50,564 nucleotides of DNA from an uncultured Eubacteriales bacterium (GCA_949292795.1 CASFBR010000077.1:1-50564); one strand, 5' to 3'; positions 1 to 8,997 are shown, counted from the stretch's first letter. The notes: a model not told the origin generated them from the letters alone. A program made the numbers and translations.

Positions 1-617
1 TCGTCAAGACCGATCAGGCCGTACATATGGGAAACATGGCCTTCCAGATAGTAGTCTTTTAAATGAACAACCGGGGAGCGGTCGGTATATTTGCGCACAT
101 AATCAGCGGGGTCTGTGCCGGCAACCTTAGCCCAGCATGTATCGATCTCTGTCTGGAGATATTCAGACGGAATGGAATCGTACATAATATCCATAGCAAA
201 CTTGCCGTCAACATCTTTAAATTCCCAGTCATGGTTATGATAGAGCAGGGTCATACCATATTTGCAGGCTGTTTCTCCAAGCATACGGGTCTTTTCGATA
301 AACTCATCGTACTGAGGAGCGCCGTAGCGGTATTCTTCCGGCTGATAAGGGATAACGATATATTTGCATCCGATTTCGGAATAGGTCTTCATCGTGCCTT
401 CAGGGTCTGCGATCATGTCAACAAAGGGAACATGTGCGGAAACCGGAATAAGGTCTGCTTCTTTGAGCATTGCCTTAACTTCTTCAACGCTGTGGTCAAA
501 TAATCCGGCGAACTCAACGCCGTCATAACCCATTTCCTTCACCTTTTTTAAGGTGCCGCCAAAATCCTGTTCCATCTCGTCTCTGATCGAATAAAGCTGT
601 AATCCAACTGGTAACAT
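1..617 (-). CDS. Sugar phosphate isomerase/epimerase (TIM barrel), 3' part missing
   Basis: The reverse strand encodes about 205 residues starting MLPVGLQLYSIRDEM and running off the left edge, so the C-terminus is missing. The opening LQLYSIRDE, then GYDGVEFAG, HNHDWEF and a final HLKDYY are typical of the xylose-isomerase-like AP-endonuclease-2 family, whose members isomerise or epimerise sugars or inositol derivatives with a divalent metal. The start is set by AGGAGG a few bases upstream. It is divergent from an AraC regulator, which suggests, but does not prove, that the regulator controls it. The exact substrate cannot be read from the sequence. Confidence 0.85.
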   Translation of the reverse strand, partial: MLPVGLQLYSIRDEMEQDFGGTLKKVKEMGYDGVEFAGLFDHSVEEVKAMLKEADLIPVSAHVPFVDMIADPEGTMKTYSEIGCKYIVIPYQPEEYRYGAPQYDEFIEKTRMLGETACKYGMTLLYHNHDWEFKDVDGKFAMDIMYDSIPSEYLQTEIDTCWAKVAGTDPADYVRKYTDRSPVVHLKDYYLEGHVSHMYGLIGLD

Positions 618-648
618 AAATCATTCCTCCTGTTCGTTTTGCCATATT

Positions 649-685
649 ACTTGAATCATACGCCAAATAATGCTATAATTCAAGT
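649..685 (+). promoter_or_regulatory. Promoter of the AraC gene with an overlapping inverted repeat
   Basis: TTGAAT at 651-656 and TATAAT at 674-679 are 17 bp apart and point towards the AraC gene. The arms ACTTGAAT (649-656) and ATTCAAGT (678-685) form a perfect inverted repeat that covers both promoter boxes, so a protein bound there would block or shape transcription. It lies between the two divergent genes. Whether the AraC protein itself binds it is inference. Confidence 0.6.
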
Positions 686-757
686 CAAATCATCGAATAA
701 ATCGGACAAATATTGCGTAATTTGAAAAATTCTGAATAAGGAAGGCTTGATAGACTG

Positions 758-1633
758 TTGAAATATTTTTATGAGGATAAAAGCAGGACCTTTACATCAT
801 ATATGGGCTCGTGTCTGGACTTTGACCCCCATTTACATGGACATGTGGAAATCGTAGCGATGATCCGGGGCTGTGCCGTTGGATTTGTGGAGTCGCGGCG
901 TTATGAAATTACACCGGGAGATATTTTTGTCGTTTTCCCCAATCAGATTCATTTTTATGAAAGCCATATGGACGAGCAGTATATTATTTTGCTTTTCCCT
1001 GCGGAGATTGCCGATGAATTTGCCTATTTATTTAATCAGAAGATACCGGCAGAGGCGCTGATTAAAGATGCGATGTCGGACCCGGAGCTTTCTCATGCGT
1101 TATATAAGCTGCATGGTCTTTTAAAACCCGGGGCAGGGGAATATCCGGCTGCGGAGATGATGCGGCAAAAGGGATATTTTCTGCTTGTATTAGGCCGTAT
1201 TTTTGAAAAGCTTAAGCTTACACCGGCAGACCCAAGGGAGCTTGCAACTGTAAATCTGATCTTAAATTACTGTATGACACATTTTAGTGAGCGGCTTCGT
1301 CTGGAGGATGTGGCCGAGGTGCTTCATATTAATAAATATTATATTTCCCACCTGTTCCGCCAGAAGCTTTCCATGGGCTTTGGGGATTATGTACGGACGC
1401 TTCGGGTGGGGCAGGCGTGCCGGCTTTTGGAGCGGCAGTCCATGTCGATTACGGATGTGGCTTACGGCGTAGGATTTTCATCGCCCCGCACCTTTAACAG
1501 GGCTTTTGCAAAGTATACTGGCATGACGCCAAGAGAATATCAGAAAAAGCATCAGCAGGCCCATACCGGTGCCAATGTTATTTTTCACGAGGCTCCTTTC
1601 CAAGCCTTCGGTAGACCGTCAGCATCATCGTAA
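758..1633 (+). CDS. AraC family transcriptional regulator with N-terminal cupin domain
   Basis: The protein has 291 residues. The N-terminal half (about 10-130) resembles the sugar-sensing cupin of AraC proteins (HLHGHVEIVAMIRG, then PGDIFVVFPNQIHFY). The C-terminal 100 residues carry two helix-turn-helix units (LEDVAEVLHINKYYISHLFR and ITDVAYGVGFSSPRTFNRAF) and the family ending GMTPREYQ. The start is TTG, preceded by AAGGAAGG at 737-744. It is divergent from the sugar isomerase gene, so control of sugar use is a fair guess. Its last 56 bases overlap the 3' end of the convergent MATE gene; the tail after PREYQKKH is about 20 residues longer than the domain needs. Confidence 0.9.
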   Translation: MKYFYEDKSRTFTSYMGSCLDFDPHLHGHVEIVAMIRGCAVGFVESRRYEITPGDIFVVFPNQIHFYESHMDEQYIILLFPAEIADEFAYLFNQKIPAEALIKDAMSDPELSHALYKLHGLLKPGAGEYPAAEMMRQKGYFLLVLGRIFEKLKLTPADPRELATVNLILNYCMTHFSERLRLEDVAEVLHINKYYISHLFRQKLSMGFGDYVRTLRVGQACRLLERQSMSITDVAYGVGFSSPRTFNRAFAKYTGMTPREYQKKHQQAHTGANVIFHEAPFQAFGRPSASS

Positions 1634-2948
1634 TAAAGCAGGCGGCGCCGCCGATAAAATTAGAGACCGGTTCAGCCAAAAAGACACCGCTTGTGCCAAG
1701 ACCGCCCACATGGGGGAGCACAAGCGTCAGAGGTACGACAATAAAAGCCTTGCGCAGCAGGGAGAAAAAGACGGCAAATTTCGCTTTGCCAAGCCCGGTA
1801 AAAACGCACTGGCCGGCAAATTGCAGCGACATCATAAAGAAGCCGAAAAAGTAAATATGCAGCGCAGGTACGCCGGCCTCAAGCAGTGTCGGATCATTAT
1901 TAAACAGACGGATAAATGCCTCGGGAAAGAGAAATACAATACCCCAGGCAATCAATGTGTAGATGATACCGGTGATGGATGTAAATTTAATGCCCTGGCG
2001 CACACGGCTGTTATTTTTTGCACCATAGTTAAAGCCAAGCACCGGCTGAGCGCCGTTGGTCAGTCCCTGAACCGGCATGGTGACGATTTCGCGGACTGAA
2101 TTTAAAACGGTCATAATGGCGACATAAATATCACCGCCCCATGTCTGGAGTGTGGTGTTGCAGACCATCTGAACGGCGCTGTTGGTCACGGACATAATAA
2201 AGCCGGAGAGCCCCAGCCCGCAGATTTTTCCTGTGAGCTTTAAATCCGGACGCAGCGTGGAAAGTTTCAGGCGCAGGAGTGCTTTAGGGCCGGTAAGAAA
2301 ACGGATGACCCACAGTGCGGACACTCCCTGGGAAATGATCGTGGCCAAAGCTGCGCCGCGGACGCCCATATCAAGCACGAAAATAAAAACTGGGTCTAAA
2401 ATAATGTTAAGTATGGCTCCGATGAGGACAGTAAACATACCGGTCCGGGCAAAGCCCTGGGCGTTGATAAAGCTGTTCATGCCAAGGCTGATCATTACAA
2501 AGACGGTGCCGAGCAGATAGACGGACAGATATTCATTGGCGTAAGGGTAGGTGGCATCGCTGGCTCCAAGCAGATAAAGCAGCGGCTTTTTAAATACGAA
2601 GAGCACAATGGTCAGCACAATGCCAATCAGGACAAGCATTGTCATGGAGGTTCCTAAAATTTTCTCGGCTTTTTTTATGTTGCCTTCGCCCCGGGAAATT
2701 GAAAACAGGGGGGCGCCGCCGGTGGAAAATAAATATGAGAAGGCCATCACCATGGAGACGATGGGAAGTGTCAGGCCGATCCCGGTGAGCGCCAGTGTGG
2801 CGGCTTCCGGCAGACGGCCGATATACATGCGGTCAACAACGCTGTATAAGACATTGATAAGCTGGGCCAGAGTCATAGGCAGCGCAATATTTAAAATATT
2901 GCGGGCCATACTGCCCTGGCCAAAATCATTTTGAGATGTGTTCGCCAT
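1578..2948 (-). CDS. MATE family efflux transporter
   Basis: This 456-residue membrane protein matches the usual length of multidrug and toxic compound extrusion proteins, which use Na+ or H+ gradients to export organic cations or other small molecules. Seen: about twelve hydrophobic segments, the early ALPMTLAQLINVLYSVVDRM with the MYIGRLPEA loop, and the mid-protein NGAQPVLGFNYGAK, all characteristic of the DinF/NorM-like branch. The start ATG is preceded by AAAGGATG. It converges on the AraC gene and overlaps its end by 56 bp. The substrate is not predictable. Confidence 0.92.
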   Translation of the reverse strand: MANTSQNDFGQGSMARNILNIALPMTLAQLINVLYSVVDRMYIGRLPEAATLALTGIGLTLPIVSMVMAFSYLFSTGGAPLFSISRGEGNIKKAEKILGTSMTMLVLIGIVLTIVLFVFKKPLLYLLGASDATYPYANEYLSVYLLGTVFVMISLGMNSFINAQGFARTGMFTVLIGAILNIILDPVFIFVLDMGVRGAALATIISQGVSALWVIRFLTGPKALLRLKLSTLRPDLKLTGKICGLGLSGFIMSVTNSAVQMVCNTTLQTWGGDIYVAIMTVLNSVREIVTMPVQGLTNGAQPVLGFNYGAKNNSRVRQGIKFTSITGIIYTLIAWGIVFLFPEAFIRLFNNDPTLLEAGVPALHIYFFGFFMMSLQFAGQCVFTGLGKAKFAVFFSLLRKAFIVVPLTLVLPHVGGLGTSGVFLAEPVSNFIGGAACFITMMLTVYRRLGKEPREK

Positions 2949-3021
2949 GATAACGACATCCTTTCTTTTTTAGAAAAATGGCTTTTTTATGGCTGCTTTT
3001 CGGTGTTTTGCGCGCCGTAAG

Positions 3022-3057
3022 GTCATAAAATTTCATACACGCATGAAATTTTATGAC
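3022..3057. repeat. Perfect 15-bp inverted repeat between divergent genes
   Basis: GTCATAAAATTTCAT (3022-3036) and ATGAAATTTTATGAC (3043-3057) are perfect arms around a 6-base loop. The element lies between the divergently transcribed MATE and helicase genes and is followed by a short T run on the plus strand. It could be an operator or a mobile-type palindrome. Terminator function is less likely because no gene ends into it. Confidence 0.7.
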
Positions 3058-3120
3058 TTTTTGGCGCTTGTCTCATATTATACAACCTGCGGGATAAAAT
3101 TACAATGAAAGTGTGAAGCT

Positions 3121-5526
3121 ATGGATAAAGTAAAAATTTCAGTCCGGCGTCTTGTGGAGTTTATACTTGTGTCCGGAGATATTGATACCGGCTCGCAAAG
3201 CCTGCGGGATGCCACGGCGATGCAGGAGGGGAGTGCTGCCCACAGAAAGCTCCAGAAAGAGGCAGGGGCGTCGTATCGTGCCGAGGTATCTTTAAAAATG
3301 GATGTCCCGGTGGGCGATGATCTGATAATCGCTCTGGAAGGGAGAGCGGACGGGATCATTGAGGATTACCATATTCCGGAAAATGAAGGGGACAGCGGCT
3401 ATTTGTATACGATCGATGAAATCAAAGGCACTTACGGGAGCTTAAACCGTATGGATGCCCCGCAGACGGTCCATCTGGGCCAGGCGCTTTGTTATGCTTA
3501 CATGTATGCCTGCCAGGAGCAGCTTTCGTCCATTGGCGTACAGATTACTTATATTCACCTGGAATCCGGAAAGGTCCGCAGGTTTAATGAAAAATGGGAT
3601 TTTGATGATCTGAAGCGCTGGTTTATGGATGTTATGGAAAAATATGCCGTCTGGGTGCGCTGGGCACTTGACTGGAAAGAGCGCCGCAACCTGTCCATTG
3701 GACGTCAGGATTTCCCGTTTGAGTACAGGAGCGGACAGCGGCGGCTGATCGCCGGTGTTTATCAGACGCTTATCCAGGGGAAAAAGCTGTTTATCCAGGC
3801 GCCGACAGGCACAGGCAAGACGATTTCCACCGTGTTTCCGGCGGTGAAGGTGATGGGAGAGGGAAAAAGCGATAAGCTTTTTTATCTCACGGCTAAGACG
3901 ATCACCCGCACAGTGGCGGAGGAAACGTTTGATCTGCTGAGAACATGCGGGATGCTTTTTAAATCCATCACCCTTACGGCCCGGGAGAAATGCTGTGTGC
4001 TGGAGGAGCCCCGCTGTAATCCCCGGGAATGTATCCGTGCGAAGGGACATTATGACCGGGTCAATGAGGCAGTGTTTGACATGATTACCCATGAACATGC
4101 CATGACCCGCGAGGTGATCCATGATTATGCCGCCCGGCATCAGGTGTGCCCCTTTGAGATGCAGCTTGACGCGGCAGTGTGGCTGGATGGGGTGATCTGC
4201 GATTATAATTATGTATTTGATCCCTATGTCTATCTGAAACGGTTCTTTGGGGACAGCCGCGAAAATTATATTCTTCTGATCGATGAGGCGCACAACCTTG
4301 TGGAGCGTGCTCGGGATATGTACAGCGCGGCTTTAAGCATTTTCCAGTTCAAGGCGGTCCGCAGGCTTATAAAAGAAGAAGCGCCCAAAATAGCCGCCCG
4401 CATTGGAAAGTGCATGAAATATCTTCAGGCAGTCGCCGCGGAATGTCCCGATTGTGCCAAGACAAACAGCAGCGGCGGTCTGACACTGTATCTGACCCGG
4501 ATGATGTCGGAGATGGAGCTGTATCTGAAAAATAATGAAGATAAGGGCGCCGCACGTCTGGCACAAAAGGATGCTGTGCTGGAGCTCTACCTTGAGGCGC
4601 GCCGCTTTATTAACGCCTATGATGCGATGGATGAGGAGCGCTATATCGAGTATGGACAGACGCTTCCTGACGGCGATTTCATGCTCAAAATTTTTTGTGT
4701 TGATCCGTCAAAGGATTTGGGAAAACGGCTGGACCTCGGGCTCGGAGCCATATTTTTCTCCGCGACGCTGCTCCCGGTGCAGTATTATAAAAACCTTTTG
4801 AGCGTTTCGGCGCCTTCCGATTATGATATGTACGCGGATTCGCCATTTGATGAAAAAAAGCGGCTGCTGATGATCGCCGGTGATGTGAGCAGCAAATATA
4901 CCCGGAGAAATGAACAGGAATATGTGCGTATTTCCGATTATATCCGGGACATTGCCCGGGCGCGGAACGGCAATTATCTTGTATTTTTTCCGTCCTATGC
5001 CTATATGGAAAATGTTTTTGAGGTATTTTCGCAGCGTGAGCTTTTAAAGGCCGGAAATGGCTTTGAGGTACTTGTTCAGGAAAATTCCATGAGCGAGGAA
5101 GCCCGTCAGAAGTTTTTGGACGCCTTTGTGGCCTGCACGCATACGACAACACTTGGCTTTTGCGTGCTGGGCGGTATTTTTTCAGAGGGGATCGATCTGA
5201 AGGAGGACCGGCTGATCGGGGCGATTATTGTGGGCACCGGTCTGCCTCAGATCGGTGCGCAGCGGGAGCTTTTGCGGGAATTTTATGATAAAAAATGCGG
5301 TTTGGGCTTTGAATATGCCTATCTTTATCCGGGACTGAACAAGGTGCTCCAGGCCGGAGGCCGGGTGATCCGCACGGAAAATGACCGCGGAGTGATCGCC
5401 CTGCTGGATGAACGGTTCCATTACCGGCAGTACCGCAGCCTGTTTCCGAGAGAGTGGAACCCGTGCCGGAGTGTGACCCGGAATAATGTGGTAGATGTTG
5501 TAAATGAATTTTGGGAAAAACAGTAA
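3121..5526 (+). CDS. ATP-dependent DNA helicase, DinG/XPD type, with N-terminal PD-(D/E)XK-like nuclease domain
   Basis: The 801-residue protein has two parts. Residues about 1-190 look like a PD-(D/E)XK nuclease (EGRADG near 75-80, DEIK at 99-102, then a QALCYAYMY helix). The rest is a superfamily 2 iron-sulphur helicase: Walker A APTGTGKT at about 227-234, a cysteine set near 291-304 plus C343 that fits the XPD/DinG [4Fe-4S] pattern, and DEAH at about 388-391. The C-terminal part has the GIFSEGIDL and QAGGRVIR motifs of helicase domain 2. DNA repair or recombination in the cytoplasm is expected. The ribosome binding site is weak. It appears to be transcribed alone. Confidence 0.88.
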   Translation: MDKVKISVRRLVEFILVSGDIDTGSQSLRDATAMQEGSAAHRKLQKEAGASYRAEVSLKMDVPVGDDLIIALEGRADGIIEDYHIPENEGDSGYLYTIDEIKGTYGSLNRMDAPQTVHLGQALCYAYMYACQEQLSSIGVQITYIHLESGKVRRFNEKWDFDDLKRWFMDVMEKYAVWVRWALDWKERRNLSIGRQDFPFEYRSGQRRLIAGVYQTLIQGKKLFIQAPTGTGKTISTVFPAVKVMGEGKSDKLFYLTAKTITRTVAEETFDLLRTCGMLFKSITLTAREKCCVLEEPRCNPRECIRAKGHYDRVNEAVFDMITHEHAMTREVIHDYAARHQVCPFEMQLDAAVWLDGVICDYNYVFDPYVYLKRFFGDSRENYILLIDEAHNLVERARDMYSAALSIFQFKAVRRLIKEEAPKIAARIGKCMKYLQAVAAECPDCAKTNSSGGLTLYLTRMMSEMELYLKNNEDKGAARLAQKDAVLELYLEARRFINAYDAMDEERYIEYGQTLPDGDFMLKIFCVDPSKDLGKRLDLGLGAIFFSATLLPVQYYKNLLSVSAPSDYDMYADSPFDEKKRLLMIAGDVSSKYTRRNEQEYVRISDYIRDIARARNGNYLVFFPSYAYMENVFEVFSQRELLKAGNGFEVLVQENSMSEEARQKFLDAFVACTHTTTLGFCVLGGIFSEGIDLKEDRLIGAIIVGTGLPQIGAQRELLREFYDKKCGLGFEYAYLYPGLNKVLQAGGRVIRTENDRGVIALLDERFHYRQYRSLFPREWNPCRSVTRNNVVDVVNEFWEKQ

Positions 5527-5571
5527 ATTTTAGATGCATTTTTGAAACATATATGAAATTTTCTGAAAATA

Positions 5572-5600
5572 TTGTTTGAAAACGGCCCGTTTGATATACT
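5572..5600 (+). promoter_or_regulatory. Promoter of the first lipoprotein gene
   Basis: TTGTTT (5572-5577) and TATACT (5595-5600) are separated by 17 bp and lie about 30 bp before the lipoprotein start. The match is moderate. Confidence 0.45.
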
Positions 5601-5630
5601 AAAAACAAACCATTGATGAGGGGGAATGCG

Positions 5631-7061
5631 ATGATGAAACGCACAGGATTGTTTTTAGCATGTCTGGTCAGTATGCTTTTACTTCCGGCTGTGTCATGCT
5701 CCGGAAATACGCAGGGGACACATGAGAGCGGCGCCGCAGATGAACAAAGCAGCGCGCATGCCGAAAACAGAGAGGATGACGCTGGGCAGGACGGCGCGGG
5801 CGCGCAGGCGGATGCAGGCGGAGAACAGGACGGCGCGGGCGCGCAGGCGGATGCAGGCGGAGAAAATGGCGCAGGCGTACAGGCGGACGATACGGATAGA
5901 GCTGCCGAAGAAGCGGCAGGACTGCAAATGTATGACGCGTATGCCAAAGGAGATGCATCCGGCGGAAGCGGCAATGCGGGCGGTTATTATGAGATTTTAT
6001 TTCATTCGGAAGGAGACAGCAATATTTTGTATACCGATATTGCAACAAAGCAGCGGATTTACCTGTCCGCAGATTTGTCATCCGATCACCGTTCACCGGC
6101 AGATACAAGCTGGCTTGAAGAGACGCCCGGGGGCGCCTTTGTCTTTGCTGGAGCGGATCGGCTGTTTATCAGAACAACCGGCATTGACGATACGCCCGGA
6201 GTGCTGTATCAGGCTGAGCTTAGCGGAGCAAACCGGGAAAAGCTGCTGTCTTTTGATCAGTGGATGCCGATGACCGATGCGGTGGCCGGAGACGGACAAT
6301 ATTTGTACACACTCATGTCGGATGATGACGGGACAGTGCAGATTATCAGGATCGATACAGTCGGCGGCACTGCGGAAGAGATAGCGGCCATGCCGGAACA
6401 AACGGCTTTTCTGATGTCAGCCTTTGACAGCAATTTGGTACTCAAGACAATCTCCAGCCCGGAGGAGGGCGCTTATGAGGATGCGCTGGAGCAGTACAAA
6501 AATTCAGAACAGATCGTGTACACCTTTGATGTTAATACGAAAGAATTAAAGGAAGTGATCCGCTGGAAGCAGGATCTGATGATGGAGGTTTTAAAGGATC
6601 AGGTGCTTTATCTGCTGGATGTTAACAAAGATAGCCTGTACAGCATCGATCTTCGGGATAACAGCCGGACAGAGATTATTTCATCAATGACGGAGAAACA
6701 GATGCCTGCGGATGAGATTTCCGGGCTGAACAGCGTAATCGATGGTCACATTATTTTTGGCGTTAAGGGGGCAGATACCGGCTATATTGATCTTAAGACA
6801 AAGACAGTTGCCGTGCAGGATATACTGGAAGAATCTTACAAACAGTCGGCGCCGTATATACTTGGGGAGTCCGGCGATTACTTTTTAGTCGTGACGGATA
6901 TGCTTGAGATTCCCTATGATGATTTTGCGCCTGACGGTGTGACGCCCATTGTGAATACCATGCTTATCCCAAATTACGGGCTGATTTTAAAGGAGGATTA
7001 CTGGAACTCGGATTATCAGTATGAGGAAATCCGCAATACGTTTTTAGATAACGGGCTGTGA
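5631..7061 (+). CDS. Lipoprotein with 13-residue repeats and a predicted beta-propeller-like body
   Basis: The start ATG at 5631 is chosen because GAGGGGG lies 6-12 bases upstream; an upstream TTG at 5613 lies before that site. The 476-residue product has a signal peptide (MMKRTGLFLACLVSMLLL) ending in PAVSC, a plausible lipobox, so it should be anchored outside the membrane. A low-complexity linker follows with tandem DGAGAQADAGGEQ units. The remaining residues (about 120-476) carry repeated patterns such as YYEILFHS, RIYLSADL, YLYTLMSDDD and LYSIDLRDN, like bacterial DUF5050-type propellers. No catalytic motif was found. Function unknown. The 3' end runs into a 17-bp tandem repeat. Confidence 0.75.
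   Translation: MMKRTGLFLACLVSMLLLPAVSCSGNTQGTHESGAADEQSSAHAENREDDAGQDGAGAQADAGGEQDGAGAQADAGGENGAGVQADDTDRAAEEAAGLQMYDAYAKGDASGGSGNAGGYYEILFHSEGDSNILYTDIATKQRIYLSADLSSDHRSPADTSWLEETPGGAFVFAGADRLFIRTTGIDDTPGVLYQAELSGANREKLLSFDQWMPMTDAVAGDGQYLYTLMSDDDGTVQIIRIDTVGGTAEEIAAMPEQTAFLMSAFDSNLVLKTISSPEEGAYEDALEQYKNSEQIVYTFDVNTKELKEVIRWKQDLMMEVLKDQVLYLLDVNKDSLYSIDLRDNSRTEIISSMTEKQMPADEISGLNSVIDGHIIFGVKGADTGYIDLKTKTVAVQDILEESYKQSAPYILGESGDYFLVVTDMLEIPYDDFAPDGVTPIVNTMLIPNYGLILKEDYWNSDYQYEEIRNTFLDNGL
5790..5893 (+). repeat. 39-bp in-frame tandem repeat in the lipoprotein linker
   Basis: Two nearly identical 39-bp units begin at 5790 and 5829 and a decayed third follows to about 5893. Each encodes 13 residues, DGAGAQADAGGEQ, so length changes keep the frame. 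It acts as a flexible spacer between the lipid anchor and the folded domain. Confidence 0.9.
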
Positions 7062-7147
7062 GAGATAACAGTCTGTGAGAGATAACAGTCTGTGAGGGAT
7101 AACAGTCTGTGAGGGATAATAGTCTGTGAGGGATAACAGGCTGTGAG
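7056..7147 (+). repeat. 17-bp tandem repeat, five units, beginning in a stop codon
   Basis: The unit CTGTGAGRGATAACAGT starts at 7056, 7073, 7090, 7107 and 7124, and a partial sixth unit at 7141. The first unit contains the last codon and TGA stop of the lipoprotein gene. Units differ by one or two bases. The 17-bp period is not a multiple of three, so this is not a coding repeat. Confidence 0.92.
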
Positions 7148-7315
7148 CGGATGCAGACTGTATGGCAAAGCTGCTGCGAAAGCAACGCAGCGGCTCAGTA
7201 GTACATATCCCGTGTCTGGGTTTCTTTATGTCTTGCAGCGGTATATAAAAGATGCTATGATAAGCCTTATAAAAATCTGCCGGGAAAACGCCGGCAAAAA
7301 GAAATGAGGTAGAGC

Positions 7316-8530
7316 ATGAAGCGAAGCTTTTGTTTTTCATATCTGTCCAAATACCGCGGTGCGCTTATGGGACTGCAAATCCTTCTGATCATAATATTTC
7401 ATTTTGTGGAGGACTGTCGGCTGTATGATGTCCGTTATGACGGGATCATTTATCTGTTTGACCGGTATATCCACAGCTCCGGAGTCGATATTTTTCTGAT
7501 GCTTTCCGGCCTTGGGCTTTATTTTTCATGGAAGCGCCGGCCGGAGAAAAAAGCTTTTTATTACCGGCGCTTTGTCCGGATTTTGCTTCCTTATATGATT
7601 GTGGCAATCCCGGCCTGGCTGTGGCTGGATATTTTTTATGAACACAGCGGGGCTATAAGCTTTGTGAGAGATATTTCGTTTGTATCGTTTTTCTTTGAAG
7701 AAAAACGGTGGTTCTGGTATATTCTCATGGCCTGTGCCTGCTATTGGATTTTTCCATGGGTATTTGAAATCGTGGAGTCTGCAAAAAACAGGGGCGGGGA
7801 GGCGCTGAGCGTGATGGGGCTGTGCACGTTTAGCACCGTATTTTTAATGATGCTCCAGCTTTATCATAAAGATTTGTACAGCGGCATCAGCATTGCCGTT
7901 TCCAGATTTCCCGCATTTTTTATCGGGGTGTGGCTCGGAAAGGCTGCCTGGGAAAAGCGAACGATGCCATATCGCCGTGTGTGGGCGGTTTTTGCGGTCG
8001 CGGTTTTGACAGCGTGGCCTCTGAAATTTGCCGGACGGACGATTTTTGGCGTCTACGCGGCGGCCTTTTTAAACTTTGCCCTGTGTCTGGTATTCGTGGC
8101 GATTGCCGCACGGCTCACGCAGGGATGTGCGGCTGCCGGTTTAACGCTGCCGGGTGAAAGAAGCCGGGGAGATGGCTTGGCACTGCCGGAGCGTACCGCA
8201 GGCGCTTATAAGATGACGGATGAAGCTGTGGCTGAAATGACAGCTAGGGGGGGTGCTTCAGGTAATAATCAAAAGCCTTCCCGCCGGGCGGCGTTTGCAG
8301 CCGCCTGTATCCGGGTCATCACAGGGGCGCTTGGCTGGTTCGGCAAATATACACTGGAGCTTTATTTAGTCCATGTGGCTGTCCGAAAGGTGATGAAAGC
8401 GATGGGGCTGTACACCTACCGTCTGTCCTGGGAAGCGTTGATGGTCCTTATCTCCGTTATTCTTGCTGTACTTTTGGGGTGGATTAGCACGAAATTGTCA
8501 TCTGCGCTGCTTTCTAAGGTTAATTTCTGA
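7316..8530 (+). CDS. Membrane acyltransferase, acyltransferase 3 family
   Basis: The 404-residue protein has about ten hydrophobic segments and the opening pattern of acyltransferase 3 proteins: RGALMGLQILLIIIFHF with the expected histidine, then SSGVDIFLMLSGLGLYFSW and YYRRFVRILLPYMIV. Such enzymes move acetyl or other acyl groups onto extracellular sugars, peptidoglycan or lipids. A glycine/arginine-rich hydrophilic insert (about 265-325) separates the last two helices, which is longer than usual. AAATGAGG precedes the ATG by about 10 bases. The acceptor cannot be predicted. Confidence 0.85.
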   Translation: MKRSFCFSYLSKYRGALMGLQILLIIIFHFVEDCRLYDVRYDGIIYLFDRYIHSSGVDIFLMLSGLGLYFSWKRRPEKKAFYYRRFVRILLPYMIVAIPAWLWLDIFYEHSGAISFVRDISFVSFFFEEKRWFWYILMACACYWIFPWVFEIVESAKNRGGEALSVMGLCTFSTVFLMMLQLYHKDLYSGISIAVSRFPAFFIGVWLGKAAWEKRTMPYRRVWAVFAVAVLTAWPLKFAGRTIFGVYAAAFLNFALCLVFVAIAARLTQGCAAAGLTLPGERSRGDGLALPERTAGAYKMTDEAVAEMTARGGASGNNQKPSRRAAFAAACIRVITGALGWFGKYTLELYLVHVAVRKVMKAMGLYTYRLSWEALMVLISVILAVLLGWISTKLSSALLSKVNF

Positions 8531-8580
8531 AAAAAAACCACCATTCCAAATTTTCCGCACTATTCCATGAAAAGCGATTA

Positions 8581-8650
8581 TGCTATAATAGCTGTAAAGG
8601 TGCAGCCGGTTTTGTCTGCCAGAGACGTGGGGGCTCTGGCAGCTGCGGCT
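8581..8650 (+). other. Extended -10 promoter followed by a stable hairpin, possible small transcript
   Basis: TGCTATAAT (8581-8589) is a good extended -10 element with no clear -35. About 15 bases later CTGCCAGAG (8616-8624) pairs with CTCTGGCAG (8634-8642), and outer arms AGCCG (8604-8608) and CGGCT (8646-8650) also pair. There is no T run directly after it, so it is not a standard terminator for the acyltransferase gene. It may be a small RNA or an upstream leader for the hydrogenase operon. Confidence 0.4.
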
Positions 8651-8688
8651 ATGTCTTAAATAAAGAACAATAATTTCATTCAAATGAT

Positions 8689-8717
8689 TTGAATCTGAAA
8701 AATTTTTGTGCTATCAT
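8689..8717 (+). promoter_or_regulatory. Promoter of the hydrogen-sensing operon
   Basis: TTGAAT (8689-8694) and TATCAT (8712-8717) are exactly 17 bp apart, about 40 bp before the first gene of the four-gene operon. CATTCAAATGATTTGAATC around 8678-8695 contains an imperfect inverted repeat (ATTCAAAT/ATTTGAAT) over the -35 box that may be an operator. Confidence 0.6.
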
Positions 8718-8755
8718 TCGTTAATGAAATAACAAAGATAGAAGGAGGTACACTT

Positions 8756-8995
8756 ATGCTTGTTACGATTTGTATTGGAAGCTCATGTCATTTAAAGGGA
8801 TCAAGAGATGTTATTTCCAGCCTGGAACGGCTGATCTCCATGAACGGTATCGGCGATGAGGTTGAGCTGACCGGCTCATTCTGCATGGGCGAATGTGCAA
8901 AAGGTGTTTGCGGAAAGGTTGATGATGAGCTGTATTCCGTGTCACCGGCAACCGTTGAAGATTTCTTCAATGAGCATATTCTCGGGAGGATTTAA
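8756..8995 (+). CDS. NuoE-like [2Fe-2S] ferredoxin, thioredoxin fold
   Basis: The start ATG at 8756 follows GAAGGAGG by about 7 bases; earlier in-frame codons lack a ribosome binding site. The 79-residue product has the four cysteines of the NuoE/HydC-type cluster: C6-x4-C11 and, later, FCMGEC (C-x3-C), plus VCG. This is the bare thioredoxin-like [2Fe-2S] domain without the helical N-terminus of full NuoE. It is the first gene of an operon and ends 2 bases before the sensory hydrogenase, so it probably passes electrons to or from it. Confidence 0.88.
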   Translation: MLVTICIGSSCHLKGSRDVISSLERLISMNGIGDEVELTGSFCMGECAKGVCGKVDDELYSVSPATVEDFFNEHILGRI

Positions 8996-8997
8996 GC

